Origin: an uncultured Lachnospiraceae bacterium
GTDB lineage: Bacteria; Bacillota; Clostridia; Lachnospirales; Lachnospiraceae
Direction: 5' to 3'
NCBI GenBank assembly: GCA_910587045.1
Contig: CAJULG010000010.1
Location: 34,245-98,244, forward strand
Length of the DNA: 64,000 nt
Under the pieces are notes generated by a model that worked only from the letters and a program-made list of their open reading frames with translations, was not told the DNA's origin and did no database searches. Position 1 is the stretch's first letter. Every line of letters begins with the position of its first letter. The position numbers were made by a program, and so were the translations under genes. Shown here in pieces: positions 33,969 through 42,865 of this stretch.

Positions 33969-34745
33969 ATGTCTACAACCAGAATAAGGGCAACCGTAAT
34001 TCATCAGGAACCCATTGGAACCGGAATATACAGTATGCAGGTATCTGCTCCGGAGATCGCCCGGGCTGCAAAGGCCGGACAATTTGTAAACCTGTATAGT
34101 CAGGATGCATCCCGTATGCTGCCCCGGCCGATCAGTCTGTGTGAGATTGACAGGGACGCAGGAACTCTGCGCCTGGTCTACCGGAAGGCAGGGAAGGGAA
34201 CAGAAGAATTCTCAAAGCTGCGGGCGGAAAATCCCATTGATATGATGGGGCCGTTAGGGAACGGTTTCACGTTAAGGCCGGGTAAGGCGATCCTGATCGG
34301 CGGCGGTATCGGAATTCCTCCCATGCTTCAACTGGCAAAGGAATTGTCAGAGCAGTCGGCTGATGAGGTACAGTTGATACTTGGATACCGGGACGAGGTA
34401 TTCCTGGATGAAGATTGCAGTCGTTATGGTACGGTTTATTATGCCAGTGAGGATGGCGCTCACGGAGTGAGGGGAACGGTTCTGGATGCACTGCGTGAAT
34501 ATAAGATTACCGGAGATACTGTTTATGCCTGCGGGCCGACGCCGATGCTGCGGGCAATTCAGACCTATGCGCTGGAACAGGGCTTAGAGGCTCAGCTTTC
34601 CTTAGAGGAGCGGATGGCATGCGGCGTAGGCGCCTGTCTTGCCTGTGTCTGTGAATCCAGGGAGACGGACGGGCATACAAATGTAAAGAATAAACGGATC
34701 TGTAAGGACGGACCTGTATTTGATGCCAGGGAGGTGGAATTATAA
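33969..34745 (+). CDS. pyrK: Dihydroorotate dehydrogenase B, electron-transfer subunit
   Basis: 258 aa. FAD domain (RPISLCEID, about residues 45-55), NAD-binding GGGIGIPPML (about 113-122), and a C-terminal 2Fe-2S cluster with cysteines in CGVGACLACVC plus the later Cys in KRICKDGP. It passes electrons from the PyrD subunit to NAD+. Its TAA overlaps the pyrD ATG by one base. Confidence 0.94.
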   Translation: MSTTRIRATVIHQEPIGTGIYSMQVSAPEIARAAKAGQFVNLYSQDASRMLPRPISLCEIDRDAGTLRLVYRKAGKGTEEFSKLRAENPIDMMGPLGNGFTLRPGKAILIGGGIGIPPMLQLAKELSEQSADEVQLILGYRDEVFLDEDCSRYGTVYYASEDGAHGVRGTVLDALREYKITGDTVYACGPTPMLRAIQTYALEQGLEAQLSLEERMACGVGACLACVCESRETDGHTNVKNKRICKDGPVFDAREVEL

Positions 34746-35644
34746 TGAATACTTCTGTAACGATTGCCGGTGTAACCTGGAAGAATCCGGTTACAGTTGC
34801 ATCCGGTACCTTCGGATCCGGTGCCGAGTACAGTGAATTGCTGGATCTGAATCAGCTTGGCGCGGTTACCACAAAGGGGGTTGCCAGTGTTCCATGGCAG
34901 GGCAATCCGACTCCGAGGATCGCAGAGACTGCCAGTGGGATGTTGAACGCCGTCGGCCTGCAGAATCCGGGCATCGACTTGTTTATAAAGCGTGATATTC
35001 CATTTCTCAATCAGTATGACACGAAGAAGATCGTCAATATCTGCGGAAGATCCGAGGCGGATTATGTGGAGGTTGTAGAGCGTCTGCGGGAGGAACCGGT
35101 GGACATGCTGGAGATCAACGTCTCCTGTCCCAATGTGAAGGAGGGAGGGATCGCATTCGGACAGGATCCCAAAGCCCTGTATGCGATCACAAAAGCAGTT
35201 AAGGCTGCGGCAAAGCAGCCGGTCATCATGAAGCTGAGTCCGAATGTTACGGATATAACAGAAATGGCGAAAGCGGCAGAGGACGCCGGTGCAGATGCCA
35301 TTTCCCTGATCAATACCCTTACGGGCATGAAAATAGATGTGCATAAAAGAGCATTTGTTCTGGCCAACAGAACGGGAGGTCTGTCCGGTCCTGCCATTAA
35401 ACCGGTGGCAGTGCGCATGGTTTATCAGGCAGCACATGCAGTCCGTATTCCGGTAATCGGAATGGGCGGTATTGTTACCGGTGAGGATGCCATTGAATTC
35501 ATAATGGCCGGTGCAGCGGCAGTTTCGATCGGAACCGCAACCTTCCGGGATCCGATGGCTTCCATAAAGGTGGTACAGGAGATAGAGGCATATATGGAAC
35601 GGTATGGCATTGAAGATATTAATGAGCTGCGGGGCTGTGTATAG
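34745..35644 (+). CDS. pyrD: Dihydroorotate dehydrogenase B, catalytic subunit
   Basis: 299 aa class 1B enzyme. FMN-binding TIM barrel with ASGTFGSG at the N-terminus, EINVSCPNVKEGG holding the catalytic Cys, and GMGGIVTGEDA / IGTATF phosphate sites. Works with PyrK using NAD+. End of the operon; a terminator follows at 35710. Confidence 0.95.
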   Translation: MNTSVTIAGVTWKNPVTVASGTFGSGAEYSELLDLNQLGAVTTKGVASVPWQGNPTPRIAETASGMLNAVGLQNPGIDLFIKRDIPFLNQYDTKKIVNICGRSEADYVEVVERLREEPVDMLEINVSCPNVKEGGIAFGQDPKALYAITKAVKAAAKQPVIMKLSPNVTDITEMAKAAEDAGADAISLINTLTGMKIDVHKRAFVLANRTGGLSGPAIKPVAVRMVYQAAHAVRIPVIGMGGIVTGEDAIEFIMAGAAAVSIGTATFRDPMASIKVVQEIEAYMERYGIEDINELRGCV

Positions 35645-35966
35645 AAACGGAAGGATCCGGAGCAGACCCGGATATTGAAGATATGACTATGAACGGGAAG
35701 GCAGAAGAAGGGGTTGGCAAAACGTGCAAACCTCTTTTTTTGTGTGTATAATGGACGGGAATATACAGAATCCATTATTTTTTTGATTTTTTGAAGCAAA
35801 CCGGCTTCCTGATTCGTTGTAATTATTAGTAAAGGAAACTGAAAGATAATTGTTGGATTTTGTATAGGGCGAACTTAAGAAAAATCATATATACTCGTTT
35901 CAGGAGTAAAAGAAAGGCAGGTAATACTTATGTGTGGAAAAAATATAGGGCTTAGGAGGAATTCAA
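35645..35966 (+). other. Gap between pyrD and the glycosyltransferase gene
   Basis: Contains the pyrD terminator (35710-35741), AT-rich sequence with no convincing sigma-A promoter, and a possible 16-codon leader frame (35930-35980) with AAAGGCAGG upstream that overlaps the start of the glycosyltransferase gene. Confidence 0.6.
35710..35741 (+). terminator. Terminator after pyrD
   Basis: GGGGTTGGCA pairs with TGCAAACCTC (one mismatch, one G-T) around AACG, then seven T. Confidence 0.7.
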
Positions 35967-35980
35967 ATGGAATGGATTAA
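35930..35980 (+). CDS. Possible 16-aa leader peptide overlapping the glycosyltransferase start
   Basis: ATG 35930 to TAA 35978-35980 encodes a 16-residue basic peptide. AAAGGCAGG lies 8 nt upstream and the frame contains the AGGAGG used by the next gene, so its translation would touch the next start. It may be chance. Confidence 0.2.
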   Translation: MCGKNIGLRRNSNGMD

Positions 35981-37238
35981 AATAGTGAACTATATTATAA
36001 CGGTTATTTTTTTACTATGCTATTCTTATCAGTTTGTTTATATACCGATATCGTGGTTTATGAAAAAAAGGAAGCCTGCACCGCAGCCGCAGATGGAACA
36101 TAAATATGCGGCATTGATCTGTGCACGAAATGAGGCATCCGTGATCGGAGACCTGATCGACAGTCTGCACCGCCAGACGTATGCCTCTGACCAACTGCAT
36201 GTCTTTGTGCTGGCAGATAATTGTACCGACGACACTGCCAGAATTGCACGAAAGAAGGGTGCAGTTGTCTATGAACGGTTTAATAAGGAACTGGTGGGAA
36301 AGGGATATGCCCTTGCTGCATTGCTCCGTTATCTGAAGCAGGATTATCCGGAAGGATTTGACGGTTACTTTGTGTTTGATGCAGACAATATTCTTGCCGA
36401 TGATTATATTGAACAGATGGATCGCACCTTTTCTGAAGGGCATGACATTGTTACCAGTTACCGGAACAGTAAGAATTATGGAGATAACTGGATCAGTGCA
36501 GGCTATGCGTTATGGTTTCTGCGGGAAAGCCGTTATCTGAATTATGCCAGATCCCTGTTGGGAGTCAGTTGTGCTGTATCCGGTACGGGATTTATGTTCA
36601 GCCGGAAGGTGGCAGAGGAGATTGGAGACTGGCCATTCTATACGCTGACAGAGGATATTGAATTCTCTGTGGATCAGATCGTGAAGGGCCGGAAGATCGC
36701 ATACTGCAAGGATGCAGAGCTGTTTGATGAACAGCCGGTGAAGTTCTCCCAGTCCTGGTGGCAGAGAATGCGCTGGTCAAAGGGCTACCTGCAGGTACTG
36801 CAGATATACGGTGGTAAGCTGTTAAAGGGTGCTGCACATGGAAATGTATCCTGCATGGATGTGTCTATGAACATTATGCCTGCGTACGTATTATCCATTC
36901 TTTCCATTATATGCAATGTAACCCTCACGATTCTGGGGGTATTACATGGAAATGATGTCCAGGTGGTATTCTGGTCTGTACTTCAGTTGCTGGGAAATAT
37001 GTACTTTACCGCTTTTGTTGTCGGAGCGATCACAACCGTGACCGAATGGAAGCATATACATACATCTGCGCCTCGTAAGATTCTGTATAGCTTTACCTTT
37101 CCGTTATTTATGATGACCTATATTCCGATTTCCGCAGCCGTATTGTTCTGCAAGGTAGAGTGGAGACCAATCGTTCATTCCCGCTCCGGCGTATCCGTAT
37201 ACCGCAAGATCGAACCGCTGGTGAATCGTGAAAATTAA
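35967..37238 (+). CDS. Membrane family-2 glycosyltransferase (processive type)
   Basis: 423 aa. One N-terminal membrane helix, then a GT-A domain: ADNCTDDTA, the metal-binding DAD in FDADN, TEDIEFS with the catalytic Asp, and QRMRW, the QxxRW motif of processive synthases. Three or more C-terminal helices follow. These features match polysaccharide synthases of the cellulose/PgaC type, but the sugar is unknown. It lies between pyrD and pyrE; UMP-derived nucleotide sugars would be its substrate, yet that link is only inference. AGGAGG is 6 nt before the ATG. Confidence 0.87.
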   Translation: MEWIKIVNYIITVIFLLCYSYQFVYIPISWFMKKRKPAPQPQMEHKYAALICARNEASVIGDLIDSLHRQTYASDQLHVFVLADNCTDDTARIARKKGAVVYERFNKELVGKGYALAALLRYLKQDYPEGFDGYFVFDADNILADDYIEQMDRTFSEGHDIVTSYRNSKNYGDNWISAGYALWFLRESRYLNYARSLLGVSCAVSGTGFMFSRKVAEEIGDWPFYTLTEDIEFSVDQIVKGRKIAYCKDAELFDEQPVKFSQSWWQRMRWSKGYLQVLQIYGGKLLKGAAHGNVSCMDVSMNIMPAYVLSILSIICNVTLTILGVLHGNDVQVVFWSVLQLLGNMYFTAFVVGAITTVTEWKHIHTSAPRKILYSFTFPLFMMTYIPISAAVLFCKVEWRPIVHSRSGVSVYRKIEPLVNREN

Positions 37239-37306
37239 AGGAATATTCTTGTAAAGCTACCATGAATGTGATATTCTTTATGCAGAAAAGTAAGGAGAAC
37301 ATAAGC

Positions 37307-37981
37307 ATGGAGCGTTATAAAGAAGAATTCATTGAATTCATGATCGATTGTAATGTATTGAAATTTGGAGATTTTGTAACAAAGAGCGGCAGAAAGACAC
37401 CGTTCTTTGTTAATACAGGCTTCTACCGGACCGGTTCCCAGCTCCGCAGACTGGGCCGCTATTATGCGGAAGCCATACAGGAGAAATTTGGCTTTGATTT
37501 TGATGTTTTGTTCGGGCCTGCATATAAGGGTATTCCCTTAAGTGTTGCTGCTGCTATGGCAATCGATGAGACCTATGGCAGAGAGATTCGTTACTGTTCC
37601 AATCGAAAGGAAGTAAAGGATCATGGAGATACCGGAATTCTGTTAGGCAGTCCGCTTCAGGATGGGGATAAGGTGGTGATCATAGAGGATGTGACAACCG
37701 CAGGGACTTCCATTCAGGAAACGCTGCCGATCCTGAAGGCGCAGGGAGCAGTGGAGGTGATCGGACTTGTAGTATCCGTGGATCGCATGGAACGGGGACA
37801 GGGTACGAAGAGTGCATTGGCAGAAATTGAAGAAACCTACGGAATCCGTACCACTGCTATCGTTACCATGGCCGAAGTTGTAGAACATTTATATAATCGA
37901 CCGTATAAGGGAAGGATTGTTATTGATGAGGTATTAAAAGCAGCCATTGATGCGTATTATGAAGAGTATGGTGTTTGTTAG
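37307..37981 (+). CDS. pyrE: Orotate phosphoribosyltransferase
   Basis: 224 aa from ATG 37307, preceded by AAGGAGA. The PRPP motif VVIIEDVTTAGTS is at about residues 122-134 and FGPAYKGIPL near residue 70. It joins orotate to PRPP giving OMP. It is 68 bp after the glycosyltransferase and ends 11 bp before a small membrane protein gene. Confidence 0.94.
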   Translation: MERYKEEFIEFMIDCNVLKFGDFVTKSGRKTPFFVNTGFYRTGSQLRRLGRYYAEAIQEKFGFDFDVLFGPAYKGIPLSVAAAMAIDETYGREIRYCSNRKEVKDHGDTGILLGSPLQDGDKVVIIEDVTTAGTSIQETLPILKAQGAVEVIGLVVSVDRMERGQGTKSALAEIEETYGIRTTAIVTMAEVVEHLYNRPYKGRIVIDEVLKAAIDAYYEEYGVC

Positions 37982-37992
37982 GAGGTCAGGGT

Positions 37993-38145
37993 ATGGAAGA
38001 AACTACTTATAAAACGATGTCATACACAGGGATCTGGAGCCTGGTGCTTGGTATCGTGACAATTTGCTCCGGAATTGCCATTGGCGTCATGATGATCGTA
38101 AATGGGGCAAAGCTGATCAAGAATAAATCAGAGCTTACGTTTTAA
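37993..38145 (+). CDS. Small membrane protein, 50 aa
   Basis: ATG 37993 with GGAGGTCAGG just upstream; stop TAA at 38143-38145. It has a short polar N-terminus ending TMSYTG, one hydrophobic helix (about residues 14-38) and a basic tail NGAKLIKNKSE. I do not know the family. It sits 11 bp after pyrE and 12 bp before the VanZ-like gene, in a tightly packed set of small membrane genes, and has a good ribosome site, so I take it as real. Confidence 0.7.
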   Translation: MEETTYKTMSYTGIWSLVLGIVTICSGIAIGVMMIVNGAKLIKNKSELTF

Positions 38146-38157
38146 TGGAGCAGGAGC

Positions 38158-38649
38158 ATGGATAGCAGAAAGCGATTTCGTACAATATGCCTGGTTTTAT
38201 TTATACTGTATGTAATAGCGATCATTTACTTTTGCCTGTTGAGTGATATATATGGACGAACGGATGTATACTCGGATTACCGGTATAACCTGATTCCGTT
38301 TCTTGAGATCCGGCGGTTTTTAAATAGTATACTGAATGGCGGAAGTCTGAGCTTTTGGGATGTATGTGTAAATTTAATCGGAAATGTGATAGCCTTTGTC
38401 CCCTTTGGAGCCTTGATCCGCTGGGTTCGTAATCAGAAGACCGGTTTTTTGATTGCTGTGCTATATACATTCCTGTTCAGCCTGGCGATCGAAGTAACGC
38501 AGTTTTTTACAAAGGTCGGTGTATTTGATGTGGATGACCTGTTGTTGAATACCTGTGGCGGCGCTCTTGGATATCTGTGTTACTGGATTCTCCGTAAAAT
38601 AGACAGAAGGAGACATCAAAATGCCGAAAAGAAATCACAGACCAAATAA
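38158..38649 (+). CDS. VanZ-like family membrane protein
   Basis: 163 aa, about four membrane helices. The family pattern is visible: an N-terminal helix followed by YRYNLIPFLEIRRF, then NLIGNVIAFVPFGALI and SLAIEVTQFFTKVGVFDVDDLLLNTCGG. VanZ homologues are common and mostly of unknown function; low-level teicoplanin resistance is known only for the original. GGAGCAGGAGC precedes the ATG. Its end overlaps the next start by 29 bp. Confidence 0.88.
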   Translation: MDSRKRFRTICLVLFILYVIAIIYFCLLSDIYGRTDVYSDYRYNLIPFLEIRRFLNSILNGGSLSFWDVCVNLIGNVIAFVPFGALIRWVRNQKTGFLIAVLYTFLFSLAIEVTQFFTKVGVFDVDDLLLNTCGGALGYLCYWILRKIDRRRHQNAEKKSQTK

Positions 38650-38947
38650 ATACAAAGATATTAAGCATTCTATAGATGGAAAAGTCGCCTGTGGATTAGG
38701 CGGCTTATCTGTTTTATTGATCATCGGAGAATTGATCCTGACGATCCGGGCCAGGGGCCAGGCAGGAGGAATGGCGGGTTTTATGGGGATTGCCGCCCTT
38801 ATGCTGAACATTGTCGGTCTGGTGTTTGCGATCGTCAGTTGGAAAGATGAAGAAACCCTGGACCTGTTCAAACGGAGCGGTACCTTTTTGAATATTGTCC
38901 TGCTTCTGGTCAATCTTACAATTCTGGTACTGGGCCTCGCAGGATAA
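38621..38947 (+). CDS. Small membrane protein, DUF6142-like
   Basis: 108 aa. A basic N-terminus (MPKRNHRPNKYKDIKHS) and three hydrophobic helices (about 25-45, 52-72 and 88-106). Length and layout resemble DUF6142 proteins of Lachnospiraceae; this is a family impression, not a firm match. AAGGAGACATCAAA precedes the start, within the VanZ-like gene. Confidence 0.65.
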   Translation: MPKRNHRPNKYKDIKHSIDGKVACGLGGLSVLLIIGELILTIRARGQAGGMAGFMGIAALMLNIVGLVFAIVSWKDEETLDLFKRSGTFLNIVLLLVNLTILVLGLAG

Positions 38948-39010
38948 CCGAATAATATAGGAACATTGGCTTACACTAAATAGAAAAAGTAAAAGGAATA
39001 GGAATCAAAC

Positions 39011-41095
39011 ATGATGAAATGTCAGGAAGTCAGAGAAGAGGAAAAGCAGAACATACAGGAACGCTTTTCCCTTGCCATCGCCAGAATTCAGGCAATGGAA
39101 GAGGAGGAGACGGTACCTCAGCCTTATAGAGATTTCTTCCGGAAAACAGCCTCATATATCCTCTGGGCAGGAAAGCAGACGGATCTGGATTATACGGAAT
39201 ACTCTCTGGAGGAGCTGCAGCAGATGAATCAGGAGGCATATGAGGATATCCTTCCGGAAGGATATGATAAAAGCTACGGGAATCCGGAGTATGCAACAGC
39301 AGTTCTGGGAGCGGATTATGGAGCCATGCTGAGTTTCCTGTATTCGGAGCTGCGGGGAATATACCTTTATGCGAGAGAGTCCAGATGGCAGGAACTTACA
39401 ATATTTCTGGAATTATTCATAGAAATCTATAATTTGTTCGAACATCCGGAGGAATTGCAGGTTAAGCAGGTACAAAAGGCGATTTATTATTTCTATTATG
39501 ATTACTGTGATGTTCTGGTACCGAACCGGATCGCGGAGATGTATGATCCCGGATATGATCGTTATGTGAAACTGGTAGAAACGGCAGATCTGACAGATCT
39601 GCGTTATCTGTATGCCTATGGGGAATACATTTCGGAGCATGAGCAGAAGATGGCGGCATTTTTGAACCGGCTGCCCCAGGAGGAGATTGATGCCATGGCG
39701 TTTACCTTCACCGACGGTTACCGGGAGGGCTTTGAGATTGCCGGTATTGATCTGAGCAGGAAGAAATATGTGAACATACAGTATGTCATCGGACAGGAGC
39801 GGATCGTAAGGGCGGCCATCCGTCAGTTTCGGGCGCTCGGTCTGGAACCGCTCATCTTCCATTCAGCAGTCAGTCGTATCAATCAGCGTCAGAACCGCAG
39901 GAATGGAGTGGGTTCTACACCTCCCAACCGGCAGTATGCGTATGACCATCGGCAGGATGAGGGAATCTATCTGGACCGGGCATTCATGGAGCGGAAGCTG
40001 GAAGTTTCCGAACAGGCGTATGAAGCTTGCAAAGCATTTACGGATCTATTTGCAGGGCCTGCGGCCATGGAGACCTTCGGAGAGACTCCGTTTGAACCGG
40101 TAAAAAAGAAGGGCTGTATCCGCCTGAGTGAGAAGCAGCAGGAATTATCGGTTGAATATATGACACTCTCCAGCCGGATCGTGAACCGGTTTATTAAGCG
40201 GGAGGAATACAGCTTTACGATCATTGCATACCCGTCTCCGGAAATCGGGGCTGACTTTGAGGATATTTTCCGGGAAACCGTAAAGGTGAATACGCTGGAT
40301 AAAAAGCTGTATCGAAGGATACAGGAAACGCTGATCACAGAATTGAACCAGGCGTTGTCTGTCCGGGTGCTGGGAAGCGGGAGGAACAAAACAGATATCC
40401 GGGTGATGATGCATGAACTGGAGCATCCGGAAACGGAAACGAATTTTGAAAACTGCCTGGCGGATGTAAATATCCCGGTAGGAGAGGTATTTACATCTCC
40501 GAAGCTGACAGGAACAGAGGGTATACTGAATGTCAGTGAAGTATTTTTGAATGATCTGAAATTCGTCGATCTGGAACTTCAATTTCAGGATGGCATGATC
40601 ACAGGATATACCTGTAAGAATTTTGAATCCGAAGAAGATAATGTGCGGTTTGTGAAGGAAAATCTGTTGATCAACCGGGAAACTCTTCCAATCGGAGAAT
40701 TTGCCATCGGTACCAATACGACTGCCTATGTTATGGCGAACCGGTATGATATTGTATATAAGCTGCCGATTCTGATCGTTGAGAAGATGGGGCCTCATTT
40801 TGCAGTGGGAGATACTTGCTACAGCTATAGTGAGGAGAACCGGCTGTATAATCCGGATGGAAAGGAAATTGTGGCCAAGGATAATGAATGTTCAATCCTG
40901 CGGAAAGAGGATGAAAGCAGGGCGTATTTTAACTGTCACACGGACATTACCATCCCTTATGATGAGATCGGGGCAATCTATTCTGTCCACGCAGACGGAA
41001 CCGAGGTTCTGATCATGGAAAACGGCAGATTTGTCCTGCCTGGAACGGAGGAATTAAACCTGCCCTTTGAAGCGGAGCATGGATCTGCAAGGTAA
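39011..41095 (+). CDS. Aminopeptidase, M29 family, with long N-terminal extension
   Basis: 694 aa, much longer than ordinary M29 enzymes (roughly 370-410 aa). The C-terminal part (from about residue 250) carries the metal-site pattern of the family: PVGEVFTSP, IGEFAIGTNT, HFAVGDTCYSYSE and HTDITI with His and Asp. The first 245 residues are helical, rich in Tyr and Glu, and not recognised. It should remove N-terminal residues from peptides in the cytosol using two metal ions. The gene stands alone between a small membrane gene and a bidirectional terminator. ATG 39011 or 39014 are equally possible. Confidence 0.8.
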   Translation: MMKCQEVREEEKQNIQERFSLAIARIQAMEEEETVPQPYRDFFRKTASYILWAGKQTDLDYTEYSLEELQQMNQEAYEDILPEGYDKSYGNPEYATAVLGADYGAMLSFLYSELRGIYLYARESRWQELTIFLELFIEIYNLFEHPEELQVKQVQKAIYYFYYDYCDVLVPNRIAEMYDPGYDRYVKLVETADLTDLRYLYAYGEYISEHEQKMAAFLNRLPQEEIDAMAFTFTDGYREGFEIAGIDLSRKKYVNIQYVIGQERIVRAAIRQFRALGLEPLIFHSAVSRINQRQNRRNGVGSTPPNRQYAYDHRQDEGIYLDRAFMERKLEVSEQAYEACKAFTDLFAGPAAMETFGETPFEPVKKKGCIRLSEKQQELSVEYMTLSSRIVNRFIKREEYSFTIIAYPSPEIGADFEDIFRETVKVNTLDKKLYRRIQETLITELNQALSVRVLGSGRNKTDIRVMMHELEHPETETNFENCLADVNIPVGEVFTSPKLTGTEGILNVSEVFLNDLKFVDLELQFQDGMITGYTCKNFESEEDNVRFVKENLLINRETLPIGEFAIGTNTTAYVMANRYDIVYKLPILIVEKMGPHFAVGDTCYSYSEENRLYNPDGKEIVAKDNECSILRKEDESRAYFNCHTDITIPYDEIGAIYSVHADGTEVLIMENGRFVLPGTEELNLPFEAEHGSAR

Positions 41096-41127
41096 TGATT
41101 TCGCCGGATCCGATATGATATGTAAAT

Positions 41128-41163
41128 ATGCCATGCAGTCTGTTATTCAGATCTGCATGGCAT
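41128..41163. terminator. Bidirectional terminator
   Basis: ATGCCATGCAG (41128-41138) and CTGCATGGCAT (41153-41163), perfect 11-bp stem with A and T runs on either side; serves convergent genes ending at 41095 and 41175. Confidence 0.8.
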
Positions 41164-41174
41164 TTCTAAATTAA

Positions 41175-42179
41175 TTATTGAAACGCCTTCTGGGCGTAGC
41201 TGTTATCAACCAGGTCTTCATACGGGGCGAAGGTTTCTAATTCACCGGCCTCATTCAGGATATTCTCTAATAACAGGAAGCTGTCTTCCTCAAAGATCAG
41301 GTTATTTTTCCAGGTATCCTGGGCTGCATACCGTTCTACAATAATGGTAAGTGTTTCAACATCTGTTTCCTCAAACTGCGGAGCGATGACCTTGGCGATC
41401 TCCTCCGGCGTATGATTGTTTACATAATCCATTCCCTTCTGCAGGGCATTGGTAAAGCTCTGGATGATCTCCGGATTCTGTTCCATATAGCTTTTCTTTG
41501 CACAGTAAGCGGTATATGGCACATAGCCGCTGTCAACACCCAGGGAGGCTACCACATAGCCGGCTCCCTGCTGCTCCAGTGCAGTTGCGGAAGGTTCGAA
41601 TTCAACGGTATAAGCACCGGTTCCGCCGGCAAAAGCGCCGGATGTATTACCAAAATCAATATTCTGAACTAACGTAACATCCTGTTTCGGATCAATATTA
41701 TTCAATTTCAGAATGTATTCCAGAACCATTTCCGGCATACCACCCGGCCGGCCGCCTATGATCTCCTTACCGATCAGATCGGACCACTGGAAATGATCTG
41801 TATTTTCACGGGCTACCAGGAAATTTCCTGCACGCTGGGTCAACTGGGCGAAGTTTACCGCATAGTCTTCGGCACCCTCATTGTATAAATAGATCGAAGA
41901 CTCTGATCCCATAAAACCAATATCAGCTTCACCGGCAACTAATGCACTCATAGTCTTATCTGCGCCAAAGCCGGTAACCAGTTCCAACTGAAGACCTTCC
42001 TCCTCAAAGTAGCCAAGCTCAATGGCAACGTATTGAGGCGCATAGAAAATAGAATGAGCCACCTCATTCAAGGTGACGGTTGTCAGATTCGCCTGTTCTT
42101 TTTTGCAGGCGCATAAGGAGCAGGCAAGCAGCACAAAGCTGCAGATGACTGCGGATAATCGTTTCAGTTTGTTTGTCAT
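41175..42179 (-). CDS. Solute-binding lipoprotein (NMT1/SsuA-like), orphan
   Basis: 334 aa from ATG 42179, preceded by ACAGGAG; the frame extends to 42251 without a ribosome site. Lipoprotein signal: basic start, hydrophobic core, and lipobox ending at LLAC or LCAC (about residues 17-25). The rest is a type II periplasmic-binding fold with the NMT1/SsuA pattern IFYAPQYVAIELGYFEEEGL and ALVAGEADIGFMG. Such proteins bind pyrimidine precursors of thiamine, aliphatic sulfonates or similar. No permease or ATPase gene is adjacent, and I see no TPP riboswitch, so the substrate is open. Confidence 0.85.
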   Translation of the reverse strand: MTNKLKRLSAVICSFVLLACSLCACKKEQANLTTVTLNEVAHSIFYAPQYVAIELGYFEEEGLQLELVTGFGADKTMSALVAGEADIGFMGSESSIYLYNEGAEDYAVNFAQLTQRAGNFLVARENTDHFQWSDLIGKEIIGGRPGGMPEMVLEYILKLNNIDPKQDVTLVQNIDFGNTSGAFAGGTGAYTVEFEPSATALEQQGAGYVVASLGVDSGYVPYTAYCAKKSYMEQNPEIIQSFTNALQKGMDYVNNHTPEEIAKVIAPQFEETDVETLTIIVERYAAQDTWKNNLIFEEDSFLLLENILNEAGELETFAPYEDLVDNSYAQKAFQ

Positions 42180-42261
42180 AGCAACTCCTGTTTCAGAAGA
42201 TTTATAGCTATTATATTCACCGGAAAGAGAAATGATATCAATAATTTGCAACGGAAAAGGA

Positions 42262-42290
42262 TTGAAAAAACGGAATGGATGTTTTAGAAT
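42262..42290 (+). promoter_or_regulatory. Promoter of purE
   Basis: TTGAAA (42262-42267), 17-bp spacer, TAGAAT (42285-42290). No purine riboswitch is visible in the 45 bp to the start. Confidence 0.5.
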
Positions 42291-42335
42291 AAAAAAATGT
42301 ATATTTACAATAACGAAAAAGGAAGGTATAAAATT

Positions 42336-42824
42336 ATGAGAACTGCTGTAATCATGGGTTCCACCAGTGATCTGCCTAAGGTGGAGCCGGCGGTAGAAAT
42401 TCTAAAAAGCTATGGAGTTCAGGTCGATGTCCGGTGTCTGTCTGCGCATCGTGCGCATGCAGGGCTATCTGCTTTTATGGAAGAGACGAACCGGAATGGT
42501 ACCGAGGTCATTATTACTGCTGCGGGAATGGCAGCGGCGCTGCCGGGTGTTGTTGCATCCCAGACAGTGCTTCCGGTGATCGGCGTACCGCTATCCGGTT
42601 CGGTATTGGATGGCATGGATGCGCTTTATTCCATTGTTCAGATGCCTTCCGGCATTCCGGTTGCAACAGTGGCCATCAATGGAAGCAAAAATGCAGCCTA
42701 TCTTGCACTTCAGATCATGGCAGTCCGTCATCCGGAACTGAAAGAGCTGCTGCTCGCAGAGCGAAAGGAAATGGAAGAAAATGCCATGAAGGCAAATAAA
42801 GAGGTTCAGGAACGGTTCCGATAA
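42336..42824 (+). CDS. purE: N5-carboxyaminoimidazole ribonucleotide mutase
   Basis: 162 aa from ATG 42336 with GGAAGG upstream. Class I PurE motifs: MGSTSDLP at the N-terminus, SAHRAH with the catalytic His, and GMAAALPG. It moves the carboxyl group from N5-CAIR to CAIR. Its partner PurK is not in the window; purC, two steps further on, is 2 kb away on the other strand. Confidence 0.94.
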   Translation: MRTAVIMGSTSDLPKVEPAVEILKSYGVQVDVRCLSAHRAHAGLSAFMEETNRNGTEVIITAAGMAAALPGVVASQTVLPVIGVPLSGSVLDGMDALYSIVQMPSGIPVATVAINGSKNAAYLALQIMAVRHPELKELLLAERKEMEENAMKANKEVQERFR

Positions 42825-42865
42825 GTAATATATGTTTTTGATCAGCCTGACAGGGGGGATGGAGG

